From Microbacterium faecale (GTDB lineage: Bacteria > Actinomycetota > Actinomycetes > Actinomycetales > Microbacteriaceae): 64,000 bases of DNA. The stretch spans positions 1 to 64,000 of the forward strand of contig NZ_BMHO01000001.1 of the NCBI RefSeq assembly GCF_014640975.1, read 5' to 3'. Shown here in pieces: positions 25,790 through 34,967 of the stretch. A program made the position numbers and the translations under genes. The notes beneath the pieces are model-generated. The model did not search any database, was not told where the DNA came from, and saw only the letters and a list, made by a program, of their open reading frames with translations. Within the stretch, counting starts at the first letter, position 1. The number at the start of each line of letters is the position of its first letter.

Positions 25790-27058
25790 ATGATGCGAAC
25801 GACACAGACGTTGGCTTTGGGCGGTGTGCTGCTGCTCACTGCGGGCCTCGCGGCCTGCTCTGATGGTGGGGGCGCCGAGGAGGGGCAGATCACCCTGACT
25901 TACTGGAAGCTTGCCGACACGAATGACGCTTCGAAGCAGGCCTGGGAGGAAACTCTCGCCGGGTTCGAGGAAGCCCACCCGGACATCAACATCGAAGTGG
26001 AGGAGCGCTCCACCGATGGTCACAAGGAAGCGCTGCGGACGTCGTTGGGAACGTCGGCCGCGCCTGACGTGTATTGGTCGTGGGCGGGTCCGGGCATCGG
26101 GGGCGACTACGTCGAGAGTGGTGCAAGCCTCGACCTCGCGGAGTACTACGACGAGTACGGCTGGGAGGACCGTTTCAGCGATGTGGGCATGGCCAGCGTG
26201 CAGCAGTACGGCGGCTATGACGGCGTCCCGAACGGATTCGCAGGGGCCGCGGTCTTCTACAACAAGGACTTGTTCGCTGAGGCCGGCATCACCGAGACCC
26301 CCACCACGTACGACGAACTGGTCGAGGCCGCAGACAAGCTTGTCGCGGCGGGGATCACACCGATCGAGTTCGGTGGCACGGTCAACTGGCACCTGATGCG
26401 GTTGCTCGACAACATCCTGATGACTGAGTGTGGCGCCGACACTTTCCGGGATCTGATCACGGAGCAGGCGGACTGGTCTGCGGAACCGTGCGTCGACTCG
26501 ACGTACTCCGAGTTCCACACTTGGACCCAGGAGTATCTGACCGATGGTTGGGTGAGCCTAAGCGACTCCGAGGCCAACGCGCTCTTCTTCACGGGCGAAG
26601 CGGCGATGGTCATCGAAGGGAACTGGTTCGACAACGTCCTGCGCGCAAACGACGTCGACACCAGTACGATCGGCGTTTTCCTGTTCCCGACGGGCACCGG
26701 TGAGCTGTACGGCGACACATCGAACGTCTATGTCTCCGCTCAGACGGAGCATCCTGACGAGGCTGCGGTGTTCCTCGATTACCTGACGAGCGAAGAGCCG
26801 CAGCGCATCAACCAGGAACTCGTAGGTTCGCGCCCGGTGAACGTGAATGTCGAGGTCGACTCTTCGACACAGGACAGCCTCGACAAGCAGTGGAACCCGA
26901 TCTTCGATGAGGCAACCGGGCTCTACTACTTCAACGACCAGGGGATGACGCCTGCCCTGACGACCGAGTACTGGCGAATCCAGAACCTGGTGGCGACAGA
27001 CCAGCTCGATCCCTCGGAGGCGGGCGCCGAGATGCAGAAGTTCATCGACAACCAGTGA
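25790..27058 (+). CDS. Sugar ABC transporter substrate-binding lipoprotein
   Basis: A 422-residue extracellular solute-binding protein of the CUT1 (family 1) type. The lipoprotein signal ends in LLLTAGLAAC, with Cys as the lipid anchor. Typical features are ITLTYWKLADTNDASKQAW after the signal, GTSAAPDVYWSW, a FYNKDLFAEAGI stretch and EAAMVIEGNWF. Start ATG at 25790 lies 6 bases after AAAGGA; the longer open frame begins inside the promoter. It leads the operon and is followed by a hairpin before the permeases. No ATPase gene is nearby; a shared MsiK-like ATPase is the usual solution. Confidence 0.93.
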   Translation: MMRTTQTLALGGVLLLTAGLAACSDGGGAEEGQITLTYWKLADTNDASKQAWEETLAGFEEAHPDINIEVEERSTDGHKEALRTSLGTSAAPDVYWSWAGPGIGGDYVESGASLDLAEYYDEYGWEDRFSDVGMASVQQYGGYDGVPNGFAGAAVFYNKDLFAEAGITETPTTYDELVEAADKLVAAGITPIEFGGTVNWHLMRLLDNILMTECGADTFRDLITEQADWSAEPCVDSTYSEFHTWTQEYLTDGWVSLSDSEANALFFTGEAAMVIEGNWFDNVLRANDVDTSTIGVFLFPTGTGELYGDTSNVYVSAQTEHPDEAAVFLDYLTSEEPQRINQELVGSRPVNVNVEVDSSTQDSLDKQWNPIFDEATGLYYFNDQGMTPALTTEYWRIQNLVATDQLDPSEAGAEMQKFIDNQ

Positions 27059-27064
27059 CCTCAT

Positions 27065-27098
27065 CGCCGGTGGGAGGTCTTAGGGCCTCCCACCGGCG
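27065..27098 (+). terminator. Hairpin between binding-protein and permease genes
   Basis: Perfect arms CGCCGGTGGGAGG (27065-27077) and CCTCCCACCGGCG (27086-27098) with an 8-base loop and no T run. It is more likely an mRNA-stabilising or partial-termination element that lowers permease output relative to the binding protein. Confidence 0.65.
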
Positions 27099-27122
27099 TG
27101 CCATCACCTGCATTGGACTCCC

Positions 27123-28061
27123 ATGGCAACATCATCTGCGTCAGTTTCAGCGCCTGTACCCGATCGACGTCGTCGACGCCGCCGGTCTCCGTTCCTCGTC
27201 GCACTTCCTTTCCTCGCCCCGGCCCTGGTCGCGTACCTCATCTTCGTCATCGGTCCGATGGTCGAGTCAGTACGGCTGTCGTTGTTCGAGTGGACCGGAT
27301 TCGTCGGTGCGCCCCAGGTGTTCGTCGGTATCGACAACTACGTCCGAATCTTCACGCAGGATCCCGTCTTCTGGAGAGCGTTCGGAAACACGGTCATCTG
27401 GATCGTGCTCTCGCTGATCATCCCCTTGACGATCAGTCTTGTTCTCGCGGTTGCACTGAACAGGCCGCTGTTCGGCCGAAATCTCTTCCGCTCCATGTTC
27501 TACATCCCCGGAGTGCTCGCCTCGATCGCGGTCGCCAACATGTGGCGATGGATCTACAACCCGAACTACGGCATCGGGGCAAGCCTCGGCGAGGCGCTCG
27601 GGTGGGAGTGGCTGGCTGACATCCAGTGGCTCGGGAACCAGGACATCGCCCTCTACTCGGTGTTCATCGCTTTCGTGTGGCAGGCGGTCGGCACCAACAT
27701 GGTTCTCTTCTTGGCAGGACTCCAGTCGGTGCAGAAGGATCACATCGACGCTGCGCGCATCGACGGCGCAAATGCCTGGCAGGTGTTCCGCAACGTCACC
27801 TTGCCCGCGTTGCGCCCCACGATGGTGATCGTCATCGTCCTTACATTCATCGGGGCGATCAAGGTATTCGACCTCCTCGTCGGAATGACCGGCGGGGGCC
27901 CCGCTCAGATGACCCAGGTGCTCGCGCTCTGGTCCTACCAGCAATCAATTACGAACCACGAATACGGGCCCGGCAACGCCATCGCCACGGTGCTGCTTGT
28001 GCTGACGCTCATGGTCGTGCTGCCGTACCTGGCATGGACGGCAAGACAGGAGGACAAATGA
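27123..28061 (+). CDS. Sugar ABC transporter permease (MalF type)
   Basis: A 312-residue inner-membrane permease with six transmembrane helices after an Arg-rich N terminus (DRRRRRRR). The cytoplasmic EAA loop that docks the ATPase reads DAARIDGANAWQVFRNVTLP (about residues 211-230). Its stop overlaps the next start as ATGA, so the two permeases are coupled and form the heterodimeric channel. Confidence 0.93.
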   Translation: MATSSASVSAPVPDRRRRRRRSPFLVALPFLAPALVAYLIFVIGPMVESVRLSLFEWTGFVGAPQVFVGIDNYVRIFTQDPVFWRAFGNTVIWIVLSLIIPLTISLVLAVALNRPLFGRNLFRSMFYIPGVLASIAVANMWRWIYNPNYGIGASLGEALGWEWLADIQWLGNQDIALYSVFIAFVWQAVGTNMVLFLAGLQSVQKDHIDAARIDGANAWQVFRNVTLPALRPTMVIVIVLTFIGAIKVFDLLVGMTGGGPAQMTQVLALWSYQQSITNHEYGPGNAIATVLLVLTLMVVLPYLAWTARQEDK

Positions 28062-28951
28062 GCACCGTCATCGCACCCGCGAGTCGTGTGGTCGGTCAGT
28101 CCGCATCACAAGAGCCACGCCGCGGTCGCCGCAACTACATCCGCATCGGCCTGTGGATCGCTCTGGTGCTCTCGTTGATCATCTGGATGCTGCCACTCGT
28201 CTTCATCCTGCTCACATCGCTCAAGACTGAAGCGGATGCCATCGGCACCCCGGTGTTCTCTCTCCCGACGACCTTCGACTGGGCGAACTACCCTGAAGCG
28301 TTCGAGTCCGGGAACCTTCTCGGCGCCGGAATCAACAGTCTGATCATCGCCCTCATCAAGGTTCCGGTCGGGCTGCTGATCTCCGCATCGGCTGCGTTCG
28401 CGATTGCTCGCATCAAGTTCAAGCGCAACCGGATCTTGCTCGCGGCCATGGCCATCGGAGCGATGGTGCCGGTACAAGTCGCGATCGCACCGCTGTTCCA
28501 GGTCGTGAACTCGCTCGGTCTTCTGAACACTCACATCGGCGTGATCCTGCCATACATCGGGTTCGGCATTCCCTACCAGATCTTCATCCTCTACGGCTTC
28601 TTCCGTCAGATCCCGGAAGAGCTCGACGAAAGCGCACGTATCGACGGCGCCTCCTACGCGCGACTGTTCTGGCAGATCATCCTTCCGCTCTCAGGGCCGG
28701 CGCTCGCGGCGTTGTTCATTCTGGACTTCGTCGCGACATGGAACGAGTACGGGATGGCACTGGTGCTTCTTCAGAGTTCGGACTCGTGGACCGTGCCGCT
28801 CGCGCTTCAGGGGTTCCAGTCTCAGTACACGAGCTCGTACGGGCCCATCAATGCATTCACGATCATGTCGGTGATACCGGTCGTGATCGTCTACCTGCTG
28901 TTCCAACGCTACTTCGTGTCCGGCGCATTCGCCGGGTCCGTGAAGGGATGA
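28058..28951 (+). CDS. Sugar ABC transporter permease (MalG type)
   Basis: A 297-residue permease with six helices. The EAA loop is ELDESARIDGASYARLFWQI, and the C terminus has the common FVSGAFAGSVKG ending. Start ATG at 28058 follows AGGAGGA. The first permease stop and the next gene start both overlap this gene as ATGA. Confidence 0.93.
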   Translation: MSTVIAPASRVVGQSASQEPRRGRRNYIRIGLWIALVLSLIIWMLPLVFILLTSLKTEADAIGTPVFSLPTTFDWANYPEAFESGNLLGAGINSLIIALIKVPVGLLISASAAFAIARIKFKRNRILLAAMAIGAMVPVQVAIAPLFQVVNSLGLLNTHIGVILPYIGFGIPYQIFILYGFFRQIPEELDESARIDGASYARLFWQIILPLSGPALAALFILDFVATWNEYGMALVLLQSSDSWTVPLALQGFQSQYTSSYGPINAFTIMSVIPVVIVYLLFQRYFVSGAFAGSVKG

Positions 28952-30750
28952 CACTCATGCCGAATCCTGTCACCAACGTCTTCTCGCGTGACGACAAACT
29001 CGGAACTGTAATGAGAGATGCGCGGGCGCGTGCCGTGCTCCAGCGTCACATGCCTGAGCTCCAGAGCCTCTCGACCATACTCACCCTGGGGGGGCACCCG
29101 CTGAGCCTCGTTGCACGTACCTCACCTGCTCTCGCCGGACCCGACGATGTGCAGGCGCTGTTCGAGGAACTGGAGTCGCTGCCGCCTGAACCGGCAGACG
29201 ATTCTGATCGGCGAGGACAGTCCCCTGAACGCGCCGCGCGCATCTTCGATCAGGACTCCGCGCCGTCGTCCGCTGTCGTCTCCTTCGCCCAGTCCGTCTC
29301 GCGGTATGAGACGTTCGAAGCGGTGTTTCAGGGCCCGAGCAACGGGAACCCGTTCTGCGACGTCGAGCTGAGCATCCAGCTGGAGTCGCCGAGCGGGCGG
29401 ATCGAAGTGCCAGGCTTCTACGATGGGGACGGCACGTATCGGGTCAGGTGTCTCGTTGAGGAGACTGGGCCGCATCGCTTCCGGAGTGTGAGCAACGCAC
29501 CCTCGCTCGACGCGATCGAAGGGCGATTCGACGCTCACCCTGACCCAGGGAACAGGCGGGGGCCGGTGCGAGTCCACGACCGTCATCACTTCGCATACGC
29601 AACCGGGCAGAGGTACGTTCCCGTGGGGACGACTGCCTATGCCTGGACGCATCAAGGCGACACGCTGGAGGAGCGGACGCTCGCGTCGCTCGAGACGTCC
29701 CCGTTCAACAAGATCCGGATGTGCATATTTCCGAAGTCGTACATCTTCAATGAGAACGAGCCGAGTCTCTATCCCTTCGTGGGAGGCCCCGAGCAGGGGT
29801 TCGACTTCGAGCGGTTCGATGAGCGGTACTGGCGGCACCTTGAGACGCGCGTGCAGCAGCTTGACGATCTCGGGATCCAAGCGGATCTGATCCTCTTCCA
29901 TCCCTACGACCGGTGGGGCTTCTCTGACATGGGCGCCGCCGCCGACGATCGATACCTTCAGTACGCGGTCGCTCGTCTTGGCGGGTTCCAGAACGTGTGG
30001 TGGTCGCTCGCAAACGAGTATGACTTGATGCCCACGAAGTCCGAGGACGACTGGGAGCGCTTCGCCGCGATCGTGAAGCGAAACGATCCTGCGGGCCATC
30101 TTCTGTCCATTCACAACTGCTTCGACTTCTACGACCATGGCCGCGCTTGGGTGACGCACGCGAGCGTGCAGCGGCAGGACATCTACAAGACGGCCGAGAT
30201 GACCGACCAGTGGAGGGAGCGTTGGGCGAAGCCCATCGTGGTCGACGAGTGCGGGTACGAAGGCGACATCGACCAAGGCTGGGGGAACATCACCGGCGTC
30301 GAGATGGTGCGACGCTTCTGGGAAGGTGCCGTGCGAGGTGGCTACGTCGGGCACGGCGAGACGTATCTTCGTGAGCGCGATGAGCTGTGGTGGTCGAAGG
30401 GTGGCGACCTGATCGGCTCGAGTCCCGCCCGGATCCGATTCCTCCGCGAGATCCTTGAAGACGCGCCGTTCGGACTCGACCCGGTGAACACTGATTGGGA
30501 CATCCCCAGCGCCGGCCGGCAAGGCGAGTACCTCCTTTTCTACTTCGGCTTCAGCCAACCCAGGTTCCGCCGGTTCCTGTGGGACCCGGAGGTGGAGTAC
30601 ACCGTCGATGTCATCGACACATGGAACATGACGGTGGAGCGATTGCCGGGGACGGTCAGTGGACGGTTCACCGTGGACATGCCCGGCAAGCCGTACATCG
30701 CATTGAGGTTCCAAGCGACGACGTCCGCTCAGTTCAGAGCGACGGCGTAG
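28948..30750 (+). CDS. Putative glycoside hydrolase (DUF5060 / DUF4038-like / DUF5605)
   Basis: A 600-residue protein without a signal peptide, so probably cytoplasmic. Residues about 10-60 form a small helical module (DARARAVLQRHMPELQ) seen on other carbohydrate enzymes. A DUF5060 Ig-like domain follows (YETFEAVFQG, about 113-195). A TIM barrel (about 210-520) holds VWWSLANEYDL and KPIVVDECGYEG, whose Glu residues are the likely acid and nucleophile. The C-terminal beta domain contains GEYLLFYFGFSQP. The start is ATG at 28948 (overlaps the permease stop) or ATG at 28957. Its substrate is probably an oligosaccharide brought in by the adjacent transporter. Confidence 0.8.
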   Translation: MTLMPNPVTNVFSRDDKLGTVMRDARARAVLQRHMPELQSLSTILTLGGHPLSLVARTSPALAGPDDVQALFEELESLPPEPADDSDRRGQSPERAARIFDQDSAPSSAVVSFAQSVSRYETFEAVFQGPSNGNPFCDVELSIQLESPSGRIEVPGFYDGDGTYRVRCLVEETGPHRFRSVSNAPSLDAIEGRFDAHPDPGNRRGPVRVHDRHHFAYATGQRYVPVGTTAYAWTHQGDTLEERTLASLETSPFNKIRMCIFPKSYIFNENEPSLYPFVGGPEQGFDFERFDERYWRHLETRVQQLDDLGIQADLILFHPYDRWGFSDMGAAADDRYLQYAVARLGGFQNVWWSLANEYDLMPTKSEDDWERFAAIVKRNDPAGHLLSIHNCFDFYDHGRAWVTHASVQRQDIYKTAEMTDQWRERWAKPIVVDECGYEGDIDQGWGNITGVEMVRRFWEGAVRGGYVGHGETYLRERDELWWSKGGDLIGSSPARIRFLREILEDAPFGLDPVNTDWDIPSAGRQGEYLLFYFGFSQPRFRRFLWDPEVEYTVDVIDTWNMTVERLPGTVSGRFTVDMPGKPYIALRFQATTSAQFRATA

Positions 30751-30806
30751 CGAGATCAGGGAGCGTGACGTCCCAGACTCCACAGTCGGGGGCGGTTGTC
30801 GCGCGG

Positions 30807-30818
30807 ACATACGTATGT
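30807..30818. promoter_or_regulatory. 12-bp perfect palindrome upstream of the GH51 gene
   Basis: ACATACGTATGT, 19 bases before the GH51 start codon. The centre TACGTA resembles arabinose-repressor sites of the AraR type, but the match is short. It does not match the TTAGCG operators of the operon promoter. Confidence 0.4.
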
Positions 30819-30836
30819 TGAGTGAAGGTGGATCGG

Positions 30837-32375
30837 ATGAGTGACCGGATGCTTCGTGCCGTGATCGACTTGGATGTGAAAGGGCCGCGAATCAGCCGCC
30901 ACCTGTATGGGCATTTCGCGGAGCACCTGGGCCGATGTATCTATGGTGGGTTCTGGGTTGGGGAGGACTCGGACATCCCGAACGAGCGCGGCATCCGCCT
31001 CGACGTCGTCGAGGCGCTGCGCGCGATTCGTGTCCCCAACCTTCGCTGGCCAGGCGGATGCTTTGCGGACGACTACCATTGGCGGGACGGTGTCGGGCCG
31101 CGCGAATCGCGGCCGCGGATGGTGAACAGCCACTGGGGCGACGTGGTGGAGAACAACCATTTCGGCACCCACGAGTTCATGGACCTTTGCCAACTCCTCG
31201 GCGCGGATGCGTATGTCAACGGCAACGTCGGATCCGGCACCGTGCGTGAGATGAGCGAGTGGGTCGAGTACCTCACTCGTGGTGACGACTCGCCGATGTC
31301 TTCATTGCGTCGATCGCACGGGCAGGATGAGCCATGGCATGTACCGTTCTGGGGAATCGGCAACGAACCGTGGGGTTGCGGCGGCAACATGCGCGCCGAA
31401 GCCTACGCGGATCTCGCTCGTCAATATTCGACGTATCTCCGCAATCACGGCGGCAACAAGCTGTACCGCATCGCAGCCGGTGCTCGTGACGACGATTACT
31501 CGTGGACCGAGGCCCTCATGAAGTCGCTGACGTGCCTCGGATGCGGACCGGACCCGCAGCGACTCTTCGAAGCGATCTCATTTCACTACTACACGATCCC
31601 GCTTTCCTGGCAAGAACGGGGACTGGCGACCGTCTTCGACGATGCTCAGTACTACCGGACGATGATCCAGGCGCGACGCGTGGATGAGATCATCGGCCGG
31701 CATGCGACGGTCATGGACCACTACGATCCACGCAAGACGATCGGTCTCGTGCTCGATGAATGGGGAACGTGGTTCGATGTTGAGCCCGGAACAAACCCCG
31801 GCTTCCTCTACCAACAGAACACCATGCGCGATGCTCTCGTTGCGTCCGTGCACTTCGACGCTTTCCACCGCCACGCGGATCGGCTCGTGATGGCGAACAT
31901 CGCGCAGACGCTGAATGTCCTCCAGGCCATGATCCTCACAGATCCCGAGACCGAATCTCTCGTCCTGACCCCCACCTACCACGTCTTCGAGATGAACACG
32001 GGCCATCACGATGCCGAGTCTCTCGCTGTGAACTTCGTAGGTGACATACCCTGCCGGTCCGTGGACGGAATGGATCTTCCAGTACTCTCCGCATCGGCAT
32101 CCACGCGCGACAACCGGGCTCTCATCTCCGTATCGAATCTCGACGTAGAGGCGACTCAATCAGTTCAATTCGACCTGCGTGGACGCGAGGTTCAGGACGT
32201 TCGAGCTCGCATCCTCACCGCAGACAAGCCACAATCTCACAACACCCCGCTCGCGCCGACGGAGGTGGCTCCGAAGGACTTCCCGCTCACAATGAACGAG
32301 CGCGGGCTGGCGGTTGAGATCCCGAGGCATTCCTACGTCGCGATCGAACTCCTGCTCGCCCCGGATGGCGGGTGA
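30837..32375 (+). CDS. Alpha-N-arabinofuranosidase, GH51
   Basis: A 512-residue intracellular enzyme that removes arabinofuranosyl units from arabino-oligosaccharides. Family motifs: [20 protein letters not shown] near the N terminus, [20 protein letters not shown], acid/base Glu in [13 protein letters not shown] and nucleophile Glu in [11 protein letters not shown] beta-sandwich completes the C terminus. Start ATG at 30837 is 5 bases after AAGGTGG; an upstream GTG would add five residues. It is the last intact gene of the sugar operon and the strongest clue that the locus uses arabinan or arabinoxylan fragments. Confidence 0.93.
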   Translation: MSDRMLRAVIDLDVKGPRISRHLYGHFAEHLGRCIYGGFWVGEDSDIPNERGIRLDVVEALRAIRVPNLRWPGGCFADDYHWRDGVGPRESRPRMVNSHWGDVVENNHFGTHEFMDLCQLLGADAYVNGNVGSGTVREMSEWVEYLTRGDDSPMSSLRRSHGQDEPWHVPFWGIGNEPWGCGGNMRAEAYADLARQYSTYLRNHGGNKLYRIAAGARDDDYSWTEALMKSLTCLGCGPDPQRLFEAISFHYYTIPLSWQERGLATVFDDAQYYRTMIQARRVDEIIGRHATVMDHYDPRKTIGLVLDEWGTWFDVEPGTNPGFLYQQNTMRDALVASVHFDAFHRHADRLVMANIAQTLNVLQAMILTDPETESLVLTPTYHVFEMNTGHHDAESLAVNFVGDIPCRSVDGMDLPVLSASASTRDNRALISVSNLDVEATQSVQFDLRGREVQDVRARILTADKPQSHNTPLAPTEVAPKDFPLTMNERGLAVEIPRHSYVAIELLLAPDGG

Positions 32376-32377
32376 GG

Positions 32378-32500
32378 TTACAGGCTGACCCAGCCGCCGG
32401 CCGGAAGCGTCGTCTGGCGTAGCGTTCCGTCGACCTCTATCGTGATGTCGCGGGCCGAAGGCCCGAGGTTTGCTGCGAGCGCCGCAGCACCGGGTCTGAT
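32378..32500 (-). pseudogene. C-terminal remnant of a probable glycosidase
   Basis: On the minus strand about 40 codons read AALAANLGPSARDITIEVDG, then TLRQTTLPAGGWVSL and a TAA stop at 32378-32380. This looks like the beta-sandwich end of a carbohydrate enzyme. The upstream part is missing and the frame runs straight into the end of an IS3-type element. A convergent hydrolase gene has therefore probably been cut by insertion. The family cannot be fixed from so short a piece. Confidence 0.55.
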
Positions 32501-32794
32501 GCACGAACAGGTGACAGTTGATGTTTAGGCCGCGAGGGCCATGGGCGGGTTCATGATGGCCTCGTACTCGACCGGGGTCAACTTCCCCAGTCCGTCCTGT
32601 CGACGACGCCGGTGATACGTCCGCTCGATCCACCGCACGATCGCGATCCGCAGCTGATCTCGCGTGGCCCAGCGACGACGATCGAGGACGTTCTTCTGCA
32701 ACAACGAGAAGAAGCTCTCCACCGCCGCGTTGTCGCCAGCAGCGCCGACACGACCCATCGACCCGACCAGCCGGTGGCAGTGGAGTCCCGCATA
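32498..32794 (-). mobile_element. IS3-family element remnant (3' end)
   Basis: The outer end begins near 32498 with TGATGCACGAACAGGTGACA, and the transposase stop is at 32525. The minus strand encodes the last 90 residues of an integrase-core transposase: CHRLVGSMGRVGAAGDNAAV, ESFFSLLQKNVLDRRRW with the third catalytic Glu, and KLTPVEYEAIMN. The rest is absent: the frame meets the end of an IS256-type element at about 32793, and no IS3 sequence is visible beyond its other end. Confidence 0.8.
32525..32793 (-). pseudogene. Truncated IS3-type transposase (OrfB C terminus)
   Basis: About 90 codons of an rve-type integrase domain. It keeps the final DDE Glu (AAVESFFS) and the C-terminal WIERTYHRRRRQ but lacks the two Asp residues. 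The open frame continues to 32893 only by running into IS256-type DNA, so that extension is chimeric. Non-functional. Confidence 0.85.
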
Positions 32795-34186
32795 GTGGTG
32801 TAACGCGCGGTGGTCTGCCTCGTCTCTGACGTAGACGCGGTCACCGTGTGATCCTTCGAGGAAACCTCCTACAGCCTCTCGAACGGAAGACACACGATGA
32901 CCGCTCCTGACATTGTCGACTCTGCCACCGTCCTGCGTGAAGCGCTCGGCGACGCGTCACCCGATCTGATGCGGCAGCTGCTGCAGACGATCATCAATTC
33001 GCTCCTGTCTGCCGAAGCCGACGCGGTCGCAGGAGCCGAGTACGGACAGCCCTCTCCTGACCGGGCCACCCAGCGCAACGGCTACCGCCACCGTGATCTC
33101 GACACTCGTGTCGGCACGGTCGATGTCGCCGTCCCGAAGCTCCGGCAAGGCTCGTATTTCCCGGAATGGCTTCTCGAACGCCGCAAACGCGCCGAGACGG
33201 CACTGATCACGGTCGTCGCCGAGTGCCACCTCGCCGGAGTCTCCACCAGGCGCATGGACAAGCTTGTGAAGACTCTCGGCATCCATGCCCTCTCGAAGTC
33301 GCAGGTCTCCCGGATGGCTGCCGATCTCGACGAACATGTCGATCAGTTCCGCAACCGGCGTCTCGATGACGCTGGCCCGTTCACGTTCGTCGCTGCCGAC
33401 GCGTTGACGATGAAGGTTCGCGAGGGCGGGCGCGTGGTGAACACGGTCGTCCTCGTCGCCACCAGCGTCAACGCCGACGGCAGGCGCGAAGTCCTCGGAC
33501 TGCGCGTTGCGACCAGGCAGACCGGTCCTGCCTGGAACCAGTTCTTCGCCGATCTCGTCGCGCGCGGCCTGACCGGTGTTCGTCTCGTCACCAGCGACGC
33601 GCACGCCGGGCTCGTCGAGGCAGTCGCTGCGAACCTGCCCGGCGCGGTCTGGCAGCGTTGCCGCACCCACTACGCGGCGAACCTCATGTCTGTCACACCG
33701 AAGAGCCTCTGGCCCGCGGTCAAAGCAATGCTGCACTCCGTCTACGATCAGCCCGACAAGGCCGCCGTCGACGCGCAGTTCGACCGTCTCCTCGACTACG
33801 TCGCCGAGAAGCTCCCCGACGTATTCGACCATCTCGACGCCACCCGCGCGGACGTCCTCGCGTTCACAGGCTTCCCGAAAGACGTCTGGTCGCAGATCTG
33901 GTCGAATAATCCCAACGAGCGTCTCAACAGGGAGATCCGTCGCCGGACCGACAGCGTCGGCATCTTTCCGAACCGGGACGCCATCGTCCGCCTCGTCGGC
34001 GCGGTCCTGGCCGAGCAGACCGATGAGTGGGCTGAAAGACGACGCTACCTCGGGCTCGAGCTCCTGAATCGCTGCCGTCTGAGCCTCGTCCCCGACACCG
34101 GAGAGGAGATCGACACCGAAGACCCCGACCTTGCCCTGTCCGCTTGACCAACCCCAGCTCGATCGATCACCCGAGCGTTACACCAC
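32795..34186 (+). mobile_element. IS256-family insertion sequence
   Basis: Inverted ends GTGGTGTAACGCGCGG (from 32795) and, reversed from 34186, GTGGTGTAACGCTCGG. Similarity extends outward by AGTCCCG (32784-32790; reversed from 34197), so the true tips may be some 11 bases further out on each side. No clear 8-9 bp target duplication is visible in the flanks, consistent with deletion or recombination after insertion. It carries one intact transposase and has inserted into the IS3-type remnant. Confidence 0.82.
32897..34147 (+). CDS. IS256 family transposase
   Basis: A 416-residue mutator-type transposase that appears complete. An N-terminal DNA-binding region (residues 1-100, with [20 protein letters not shown]) precedes the DDE core: first Asp in [11 protein letters not shown], second in [16 protein letters not shown], and a late Glu near [23 protein letters not shown] at 32897 follows GGAAGACACACG. 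No frameshift or internal stop is visible, so the element may still be active. Confidence 0.93.
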   Translation: MTAPDIVDSATVLREALGDASPDLMRQLLQTIINSLLSAEADAVAGAEYGQPSPDRATQRNGYRHRDLDTRVGTVDVAVPKLRQGSYFPEWLLERRKRAETALITVVAECHLAGVSTRRMDKLVKTLGIHALSKSQVSRMAADLDEHVDQFRNRRLDDAGPFTFVAADALTMKVREGGRVVNTVVLVATSVNADGRREVLGLRVATRQTGPAWNQFFADLVARGLTGVRLVTSDAHAGLVEAVAANLPGAVWQRCRTHYAANLMSVTPKSLWPAVKAMLHSVYDQPDKAAVDAQFDRLLDYVAEKLPDVFDHLDATRADVLAFTGFPKDVWSQIWSNNPNERLNREIRRRTDSVGIFPNRDAIVRLVGAVLAEQTDEWAERRRYLGLELLNRCRLSLVPDTGEEIDTEDPDLALSA

Positions 34187-34198
34187 CCCACGGGACTT

Positions 34199-34336
34199 GA
34201 CCTCCCCTGGCTTCTCGTCGGAGTCGGATTGCTTGCCCTTCAGGTGCTGATCGTCTGGATCGTCATCTTCTCCGCTGTCAAGAGCGCGCTTCGCGCCGAC
34301 CGGGAGCGCGCTGCGCACGAAGGTCAGCAACGCTGA
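34199..34336 (+). pseudogene. 3' remnant of a membrane protein gene
   Basis: Forty-five codons with no start read DLPWLLVGVGLLALQVLIVW, IVIFSAVKSALRADRERAA and a short tail, then TGA at 34334-34336: one transmembrane helix with a charged tail. The frame is open back into the IS256-type right end, so the 5' part was lost at the insertion. A good terminator follows. Confidence 0.55.
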
Positions 34337-34350
34337 AGCCAAACATAACG

Positions 34351-34386
34351 AAAGCGTCCCTCCTGCCGAAGCAGAAGGGACGCTTT
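34351..34386 (+). terminator. Intrinsic terminator after the membrane-protein remnant
   Basis: Arms AAAGCGTCCCTCCTGC and GCAGAAGGGACGCTTT with loop CGAA; one mismatch. The GAAAG/CTTTC flanks make it bidirectional. Confidence 0.8.
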
Positions 34387-34508
34387 CAGGTGGCGCCTTC
34401 ACGCGCAATAGTGGGGGCAACCCACCGTTCACGAAGACCGGAACCGCTTAGAGAAAAATGAACCCCGGCCGTCGCACTTGCGTGCACTGCGCCGGGGGCT
34501 ATCCCCCT

Positions 34509-34530
34509 GCTGTAGTTCGGAAACTACAGC
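34509..34530. repeat. Short perfect inverted repeat
   Basis: GCTGTAGTT (34509-34517), loop CGGA, AACTACAGC (34522-34530). It lies in the non-coding stretch before the DUF4357 remnant; its role is unknown. Confidence 0.5.
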
Positions 34531-34547
34531 ACTGCAACGAGAGCACC

Positions 34548-34798
34548 ATGCGTCGACTTCGAGCCACGATTCCCACCGCGCGCATCGGCATCAACTACAT
34601 GCAAGTCTCCTCGCTGACGGCTCGCTGCAAGCGATCGAAGGTGGACGGGCTCGGTTCACCCAGGACGTGGTGTTCACGTCTTCGTCCGCCGCCGCAGCAG
34701 TTGTAGCCGGACGTTCGGCGAACGGACGCACTTCGTGGATCGATGAGGCTTCAGGTATCAACTTCGGCGAGTGGCAGGCTCGGGGTATCGCCGACTGA
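34548..34798 (+). pseudogene. DUF4357 domain remnant, probably frameshifted
   Basis: From 34607 the frame reads LLADGSLQAIEGGRARFTQ, DVVFTSSSAAAAVVAGRSAN and GRTSWIDEASGINFGEW before TGA. This matches the short DUF4357 module often found at the C terminus of GIY-YIG-like or restriction-linked proteins. Its only plausible start, ATG at 34548 after GAGAG, is in another frame (MRRLRATIPTARIGINYMQ), so a frameshift near 34600 or loss of the 5' part is likely. The rest of 34387-34967 holds nothing else recognisable. Confidence 0.6.
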
Positions 34799-34967
34799 CC
34801 GCGGCAGCAAGCCCACTGATTTGTGCCCGAGCGGCATATATCGCTATGGTCGTCGCTGGCTCAGCCACCACCTGCCAGATCACAACAGCATTCCCGACCC
34901 GGTCGACGGCCGAGTAAGCGCCCTACGACCTCACCACGGCTCCGGGTCCGGTGCATCGAGGAGAGAG

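Noticed and set aside
32525..32893. A complete 122-residue transposase gene
   Set aside because: The first 30 codons come from the IS256-type end; only the last 90 belong to the IS3-type transposase.
23889..34800. Integrative island with att site at tRNA-Phe
   Set aside because: The position beside a tRNA cluster and the shift in composition are suggestive, but I found no integrase gene and no second copy of the tRNA 3' end near 34-37 kb.
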